From assembly GCA_033065855.1 (NCBI GenBank), contig JAVXUO010002539.1, forward strand, positions 186,001-250,000: a DNA stretch of 64,000 bases. Reading direction: 5' to 3'. Below are positions 57,722 through 64,000 of the stretch, one piece after another. Below the pieces are notes generated by a model, which saw only the letters and a list, made by a program, of their open reading frames with translations, searched no databases and had not been told where the DNA came from. Origin of the DNA: Escallonia rubra (taxonomy: Eukaryota > Streptophyta > Magnoliopsida > Escalloniales > Escalloniaceae). Each line of letters starts with the position of its first letter. Positions within the stretch are counted from its first letter, which is position 1. Both the position numbers and the translations under genes were made by a program.

Positions 57722-58156
57722 TCTGCATATAGAGAGAGAAGCCCCATTTTGTTTTAGAAAGAGAAAACATAGCCATATGAACTTACAAATATATACATAT
57801 ATCTATTTAGAGAGAGAAAGTTGAGCTGGAGTGGCCGAACCAACGGCCACCACCCGCCTCGTCTTCAACCCATTTGTTTGGAGGCCAGAAATTAACTCGA
57901 TTTGCTCAAACTTCAATTCCCAAACAGAAAGAAACCCGACAGGGAAATCAAAAGTTGTGGACTTGTGGGTTAAAAAAAAAAAACAAAAAGAGGAAAATCC
58001 CACCATTTTTAACCCATCAGAGCTTGCAGCACCATCGTTGTTCTTGTTCCTTGTATTGGCTTTCCTATTCTGTTGGGTGGTGTTTGCAAGCAGAAAGGTC
58101 AAAGGTGGTACATTTGTACAGGTGAGTTTTACGAATTATAGGTTTATTTGAAGAAA
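57722..58156 (+). promoter_or_regulatory. Likely 5' leader of the ETO1-like gene, with upstream ORFs
   Basis: A TATA-like GCATATAGAGAG at about 57726 is followed by GA-rich sequence and several upstream open frames before the main ATG at 58157. The longest (57874-58125, basic, 83 codons) has no homology. A possible donor CAGGTGAGT at about 58119-58127 could mark a leader intron. The leader assignment is inference; long uORF-bearing leaders would tend to lower translation. Confidence 0.35.
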
Positions 58157-61100
58157 ATGCAGCATAACATATTTACTAGTATGAGGAGTTTGAAGATGAT
58201 GGACGGATGCAAGGGCGGACAAGTGTTCGCCCTTCATCCGTCTGGCACCACCACCACCGGTGGTGGTGGTGGGAGTAGCGTCGGGGAGAAGTTTTTGCAG
58301 CATTTGCAAGATCATCTCAGGGTGAATTCAATTAGGTCCAAGTCAATGCGGAATTTCCAGAATGTTCAGGTCTACAACACGCCTGTTTTAGCCGAGGCGC
58401 TCGCGATTTACGGCCTCCCGCAGACGGATCTGATCGAGCCTCATATCGAGGCCTGTCTAAAGTCGGTCAATTTCGTCGAGACGTTGGCGGATTTGTACCG
58501 CAGGATGGGGGGTTGTTCGCAATCTGTGAAATCGGGGATGTTTCTTGAGCAATGTGCGATAATCCGCGGATTGCCTGATCCCAAATTGTTCCGGCGAAGT
58601 CTTCGTTCGGCTAGGCAGCACGCGGTAGATGTCCATTCTAAGGTTGTTTTGTCTGCGTGGTTACGGTATGAGAGGAGAGAGGATGAGCTCGTAGGGACGT
58701 CTTCAATGGACTGTTGTGGACGCCATATGGAATGCCCTAGGACCGCTTTGGTACCTGGTTATAATCCTGAATCGGTGTATGATCCGTGTGTGTGCCTTAG
58801 AAGTCCGAGGGAGGAGGGTGATGTCGAGTTTAGTATGGGAGATGAGAATTGTTCGACTTCTGAGGAAGATTGCGATATGTCATTTTGTATTGGGGATGAG
58901 GAGGTAAGGTGTAGTAGATTTAGCATTGCCTCGCTCTCAAGGCCCTTTGAAACAATGTTATATGGTTCGTTTATGGAGTCGAGGAGGGAGAAGATAAATT
59001 TTTCGCAAAATGGATTTTCTGTAAAGGCAATGAGGGCTGCTGAGATGTTTAGCAGGACTAAAAGTGTATATTCTTTGGAGCCGGAAGTTGTATTGGAGCT
59101 CCTGTCGCTGGCGAATAAGTTCTGTTGCGAAGAGATGAAATCTGCCTGTGATGCTTATTTAGCATCCATGGCGTCTGACATGGAGAGAGCAATACTGCTT
59201 ATAGAGTACGGACTGGAGGAGACGGCGTATCTTCTCGTGGCAGCGTGCTTGCAGGTTTTTCTGAGAGAGCTTCCAGATTCAATGAATAATCCTAATGTGG
59301 TGAACTTCTTTTGTAGTTCAGTGGCTAGGGAAAGGCTGGCTGTGGTTGGGCATGCGTCTTTTCTGTTGTACAGTTTTTTGAGCCATGTTGCCATGGAGGA
59401 TGACATGAAATCAAACGTCACTGTGATGCTATTAGAGAGGCTGGGAGAGTGTGCGGCTGAAGGTTGGCAGAAACAACTTGCATTCCACCAGTTGGGTTGT
59501 GTGATGCTTGAGAGGAAAGAGTACAAAGATGCCCAGAATTGGTTTGAGGCGGCTGTGGAGGCAGGTCATATATATTCGACAGTTGGTGTTGCAAGGACCA
59601 AGTACAAGCGTGGTCATAAGTATTCGGCATACAAGCTGATGAACTCGCTTATCTCTGATTACACACCATCTGGATGGATGTATCAGGAGCGATCTCTATA
59701 TTGTAACGGGAAAGAGATGATGATGGATTTAGATACAGCAACTGAATTAGAGCCAACTCTTCTGTATCCGTACAAGTACAGGGCTGTTTCATTGCTGGAG
59801 GAGGATAAAATTGGAGCAGCCATTTCTGAGATTGACAAGATAATTGGGTTCAAGGTCTCTCCTGACTGCCTTGAACTGCGTGCTTGGTTTTTGATATCCC
59901 TAGAGGATTATGAAGGAGCTTTAAGAGATGTCCGGGCAATACTGACGTTAGATCCCGCTTACATGATGTTCCATGGCAAGTTGCACGGTGACAACTTGGT
60001 AGAGCTCCTTCGCCATCATGTCCAGCAGTGGAGTCAGGCTGATTGCTGGATGCAGCTATATGATCGATGGTCTTCTGTTGATGATATCGGTTCTCTAGCT
60101 GTTGTACACCATATGTTGGCAAACGACCCTGGAAAGAGTCTTCTACTGTTTCGGCAATCTCTCCTCCTCTTACGGTGAGTATAGACTTTAGGTACTAGTG
60201 TAACTTTTGGTTCTATGAATGCTTTAGTCAGTTGAATTCTTCCTTTTTAGTGTCTCTAAATTTACCTCAATCCTTTGCCTCTCCAATAGTCAGTTGCATT
60301 CTTCTTTTTTTTTAGTGTCTCTAAATTTACCTCAATCTTAAGATCTTTTCCTCTTTTGTGTATTATAGTCTTAGTGCTCCTGGAGTTCCATAACTTGTTC
60401 AATTTGCAACGGGATGCTCTTTATCTGCAGAGGAAATCTTCATACATAGATAACTCAGAAAATTGTATTGATGTTTCTCCCCTGGAATGGGTTGAATTGC
60501 CTATTAGTGCATACTGCATCTTTAAATGAAATCAGTTACTTTTTCCTTCTCTTTCTTTTCGGCAAAGGTAAAGTTGGTGCCGGTTGGACTGAGACATCTA
60601 TCATCCTTGGGTTACTGGCATCAACTAATTTCACGAATGTTTATAACTACTCAGCTATAGAGTGCATTCCGCAGCAGAAGGATGCACACATGCACAGACA
60701 CATGCTCACTGTCTTGAGGGGAGAAAGAGGTCATAACTTATTGTCTTGAAACAGTTATTTATGTGCTTTCCCGTTTCTTTGTGCGTTAAGATAATTTCTG
60801 ATTTAGTTGCTTGTTAATTGGAATGTAAAAGTAGTATACTGTTGGAATCTTACAGTTCGAAAAGATGTCAAGTACTAATCACTTGCCATTTTGGGTGTAT
60901 GCTAATGTATAGGTTGCCAAACAACTCTCTTTTGTTTTATGGGCCAAAAACAAACAGTTAATAGGTTTTCTCCTTAAAATACTTGCAAATGTGCAACAAA
61001 ATCTTGCCTCTTGCAGCATATGTGCCTCTTGGTGTTCAAACCATCCATAGTATTGTTCGCTATGATTCAGTAAATCTGTCAGTTTTAAGTTGTGCTAAGA

Positions 61101-61932
61101 GCAACAGATTTTATTCTAGAAAGAGCTAATGGGTTTATTTTCTAGCTTCAGAAATAGAAGAGTTACTTTTCATGGTCACCATCAGTATTCCATTTTGTGT
61201 TCCAACTTCCAATAGGATCCATAATATGCCTGATTGCTATAGGTTAAACTGCCACAAGGCTGCAATGCGAAGTCTTCGGTTGGCACGCAATCATGCTACC
61301 TCTGAGCATGAAAGGCTTGTCTATGAAGGATGGATCTCATATGACACAGGCCACCGAGAAGAAGCATTAGCTAAGGCCGAAGATGCCATATTGATCCAGA
61401 GATCTTTTGAAGCCTTTTTCCTCAAAGCCTATGCTCTAACTGATCCTGATTCAAATCTTGATCCTGATTCGTCATTATATGTTATCCAACTTCTTGAGGA
61501 AGCTCTTAGATGCCCCTCAGATGGCCTTAGGAAAGGACAAGTGAGTACATGCTTGCTCATGATGATTATGCCTTTTGGCCTTTGCACCGGGACTAGCAAC
61601 TTAATACCGCCTTGTTTTTCAGGCATTAAGTAATTTGGGGAGTATCTATGTAGACTGTGGTAAGCTAGATCTTGCTGCTGACTGCTACATGAATGCCCTC
61701 GATATCAAGCATTCACGAGCACATCAAGGTCTGGCACGTGTATTTCATCTAAAGAATTTGCGCAAAGCTGCTTATGACGAGATGACAAAGTTGATAGAGA
61801 AGGCTCGATATAATGCGTCAGCTTATGAGAAGCGTTCAGAATACTGTGACAGGGACATGGCTAAAAGTGATCTTAGCATGGCAACACAGCTAGATCCCCT
61901 GCGGACATATCCTTACAGATATAGGGCTGCTG
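58157..61932 (+). CDS. ETO1/EOL-like BTB-TPR protein, last exon beyond the window
   Basis: Three exons seen: 58157-60174, 61243-61540, 61623-61932, joined in frame (about 875 residues). The frame ends at RYRAA plus one base before a GTAAGT donor; the family's last exon, which starts VLMDD-like, should lie past 64000. The start MQHNIFTSMRSLKMMDGCKG is the family N-terminus. Domains: a Gly-rich N-tail, the KSVNFVETLADLYRRM region, a BTB domain at about 205-320 (DEEVRCSRFSIASLSRPFET, MLYGSFMESRREKI, LEPEVVLELLSLANKFCCEE), then TPR units from about residue 420 (GWQKQLAFHQLGCVMLERKE, DAQNWFEAAVEAG, PSDGLRKGQALSNLGSIYVD, DLAADCYMNALDI). ETO1 and its EOL paralogs are CUL3 ubiquitin-ligase adaptors that bind type-2 ACC synthases and limit ethylene production in the cytosol. 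Whether this is ETO1 or an EOL paralog cannot be told here. Confidence 0.93.
60225..60339. repeat. 62-bp tandem duplication in ETO1-like intron 1
   Basis: TAGTCAGTTG-ATTCTTC followed by TTTTTAGTGTCTCTAAATTT ACCTCAATC occurs twice, about 62 bp apart, with few differences. Confidence 0.85.
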
Positions 61933-64000
61933 GTAAGTTATATGAATCTCTGTTCATAATTTCACAGTTTCCATTGACAGGGTGCTACTAATACTAATCG
62001 ATGTTACTTCATGAAGTATTAACCTATCTTTATATATGATACAGAGGTATTGTACCTAGATGTCCTTGACTCCTTTACCAGTACACAGTGAACATAGACC
62101 TAATGTGGGAAGAGTATGAGTTTGGGAGAACATCAACTTTTCCTACTTCTGTCACCACACCTCCATTTCCTCTGCAATTTCTGCCTTGTACGTCTCATCG
62201 TCATCCTCATCGACCAAATGAATCCTGTTCTTCCATCCTCCCCGACCGAAGCATTTTGTGTAGCCTGGCATTTTTGTGCACTCATCACATGTCTCCTGTC
62301 TTTCTCAGAGTTCCTATATATGTATGTGGGGATGGGTGTGCATGTGTCTTTATGTGAAATAATCTCCATCTTTCAGTAACTATATGGCTCATTGGTCCCT
62401 TTACTTGTGTACTTTCTTCGTGGCCACCTTTTATAAGTGCAATTTTCATTGTTCAAGGTGTAAAGCCCACCATCGGCCCGCCCTCCATCGGTGTTTGTTA
62501 GTTGCGTCATTACTCTAAAGTAGCCTTTCTTATTATTCAGGCTTTTCAGGTGAAGGTACAAAGTTTGAAATGTGCGTAACTTTGTAATCTTTTATGCATT
62601 TTTTTTTCTAATTTGCGTAAGTTCCTTGCCTGTAAATAAGAACCTTGAGCTTTTGAAAGCACGATTGACATTGCTCAATCTATGGGGCATCCAAGTGTTT
62701 TGACGAGTGTTAAATCTACATGGGGAAGAACCTGCACTTCTTGACGAGTGTTTTGGTCACCATGTCATTGTCGTTGCCCTTTAACTGTTCAACATGAATT
62801 TATCGTTGCATATTAGTTTCTTGACCCATTTAGTTGATTCTTTAGCCCTTTGCCTGTTTTGGTAGAATTATTTCATGTCACGAGGTCTGTGTAGACTTCC
62901 ATACTCCATGCTTTCAATTCTTCTTCTTTTTCTATCTATTTTTGTATAGGATAATATATATTTCTAAGGCATCAAAGCGTGACCTGGAAGAAAGCAAAAC
63001 AACTCCATCGTCAGGCAAATCTGCTAAAAATGTCAAACAAAAAGGGTTAACAAAAAAATTAAAAATTTAATTAATATAGAGATTAACACTTGCTCTTTCC
63101 CTTCTGCTGTGTTACTGTTCTCACTCACTTCTCAGGACAAGTTTTTTGTGTATTCTATATGGTTTGGAAAGATTATATCGAGATAACAGAAGTATTAGAG
63201 AAGTAATGCATACCGTACAAGCGTGCATAACTGTAACTTATCTTCACCGTCATATTGATTTCTACACCTGTTGTATCCCATTCTTTTCATTAGTAACTTG
63301 TCGAGATCAGTAATGGGAAACAACAAATATTTGACATCTATATGGCATCTTGAGTTGCAGCGTAGCCCACATATAAGACCTCATCCTATGCTCACATAGG
63401 CATTTAACAGCAACATGATGGGTACAGTCAGCCGTAGAATTAATGACCTTGGGTACATTCTTAGGTACTTTCTTTAAGAGCTTAATTATTCAGAGAAAGT
63501 GGTGACTTAACTTGGTATCAGAGCTCTGGTTTTGTAAAGTCTACCACTTGTAATATCTAGCTTGCCTCTTAATGTCACATGCCAGCGGAATGTTCATGCT
63601 GTCTGACTATTTTTTGGATGTTTCACTGGCTTCTGACTTCTCTTTGAGATTTTTCAGTTTCCAAAAGTTTCACAGGACTTTCTCACTTGATAGTTGCAGA
63701 GTTGACATCTCTCTTGGTGTCTCCTTGGGACAACATCTAGTGGTTAGCGCCTATTAAAATTTGGCATCACTTTCTTTGTAAATTGAACAATAAACTTTGT
63801 TGGTCAAGTATTGACTCTTGAGACCGGTGTTGAATGATAACATGCAGCTTTGTTTGTGTCTGAGAAGTTGATTCAAGCATCCCATCCAGTATACTTTTAT
63901 CTACTAGAAGTAGAAGATGGTGCTCTTGATTTCTGCTAGTTAATCTACATTTTTACTGTACTATGACACCTGCAGATTATAAAATGCCTATGAAGAGTCA
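61933..64000. other. Third intron (open-ended) of the ETO1-like gene
   Basis: No exon of the family is found up to the window edge, so the intron is at least 2.07 kb. TGGTATCAGAGC at 63513-63524, a tRNA-iMet primer site, marks an LTR-retrotransposon scrap in it. Other open frames are not supported. Confidence 0.5.

Noticed and set aside
57831-58151. Separate small membrane protein gene before the ETO1-like gene
   Set aside because: One hydrophobic stretch but no homology, and it lies in the expected leader of the next gene; better seen as upstream ORF.
62045-62092. Alternative last exon EVLYLDVLDSFTSTQ for the ETO1-like gene
   Set aside because: It has an acceptor-like CAG and is in phase, but does not match the conserved VLMDD continuation of the family; treated as intron.
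1-64000. CRISPR array, operon or biosynthetic cluster
   Set aside because: This is plant nuclear DNA; the repeats are tandem without spacers, and neighbouring genes are functionally unrelated.

Overview
This is a 64-kb piece of a nuclear chromosome from a flowering plant, most likely a eudicot. The genes have GT-AG introns and AT-rich spacers, and the window holds a cytosolic-type tRNA-Ile, plant-specific gene families (AMT2/3-type ammonium transporters, GARP/MYB factors, ETO1) and plant transposon classes (hAT, CACTA, MULE, Tourist, Copia, Gypsy, RTE LINE, Au-type SINE). The species cannot be named from the sequence.

Layout. 1-12.7 kb is transposon-rich: two members of one hAT family (the second holds a broken transposase and sits inside an older repeat), a 1.4-kb non-autonomous hAT with an exact 8-bp target duplication that carries a helix-loop-helix gene fragment, and a MULE-like element with inverted repeats of about 180 bp. 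12.8-16.6 kb (+) is a BAG-family co-chaperone gene (ubiquitin-like plus BAG domain, four exons). Tail to tail with it at 16.9-22.4 kb (-) lie two tandem ammonium transporter genes with different intron numbers. 24.7-29.8 kb (-) is a CoA-type Nudix hydrolase gene of the NUDT15/22 group; a 3.3-kb intron separates its last exon from the rest. At 31.3 kb (+) is a tRNA-Ile(AAU).

31.8-41.1 kb is a second transposon block: a small CACTA element with a 30-bp in-frame minisatellite, a degenerate Copia retrotransposon (-) whose 5' LTR is truncated, and, abutting it, a Gypsy gag remnant (+) whose N-terminal segment is amplified into four tandem units of about 397 bp and which ends at the protease active-site Asp. 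41.9-43.4 kb (-) is a GARP/MYB-SHAQKYF transcription factor with an EAR repression motif. About 14 kb without an intact gene follows, holding a decayed R2R3-MYB exon, LTR relics with a perfect hairpin, a tandem duplication of a 1.4-1.6-kb noncoding segment, a Tourist-like element and mononucleotide tracts. 58.2-64 kb (+) is an ETO1/EOL gene (BTB-TPR adaptor for ACC synthase turnover) whose last coding exon should lie past the right edge.

The genes are unrelated housekeeping, signalling and nutrition genes; there is no biosynthetic cluster. I found no convincing new biological system. The most unusual structures are the gag tandem array cut at the protease, the HLH-carrying hAT, the CACTA-borne repeat ORF, the AMT pair with different intron counts, and the unexplained tandem noncoding units at 50-53 kb. 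Exon borders were set by reading splice sites, frame and family similarity by eye; none has been checked against transcripts.
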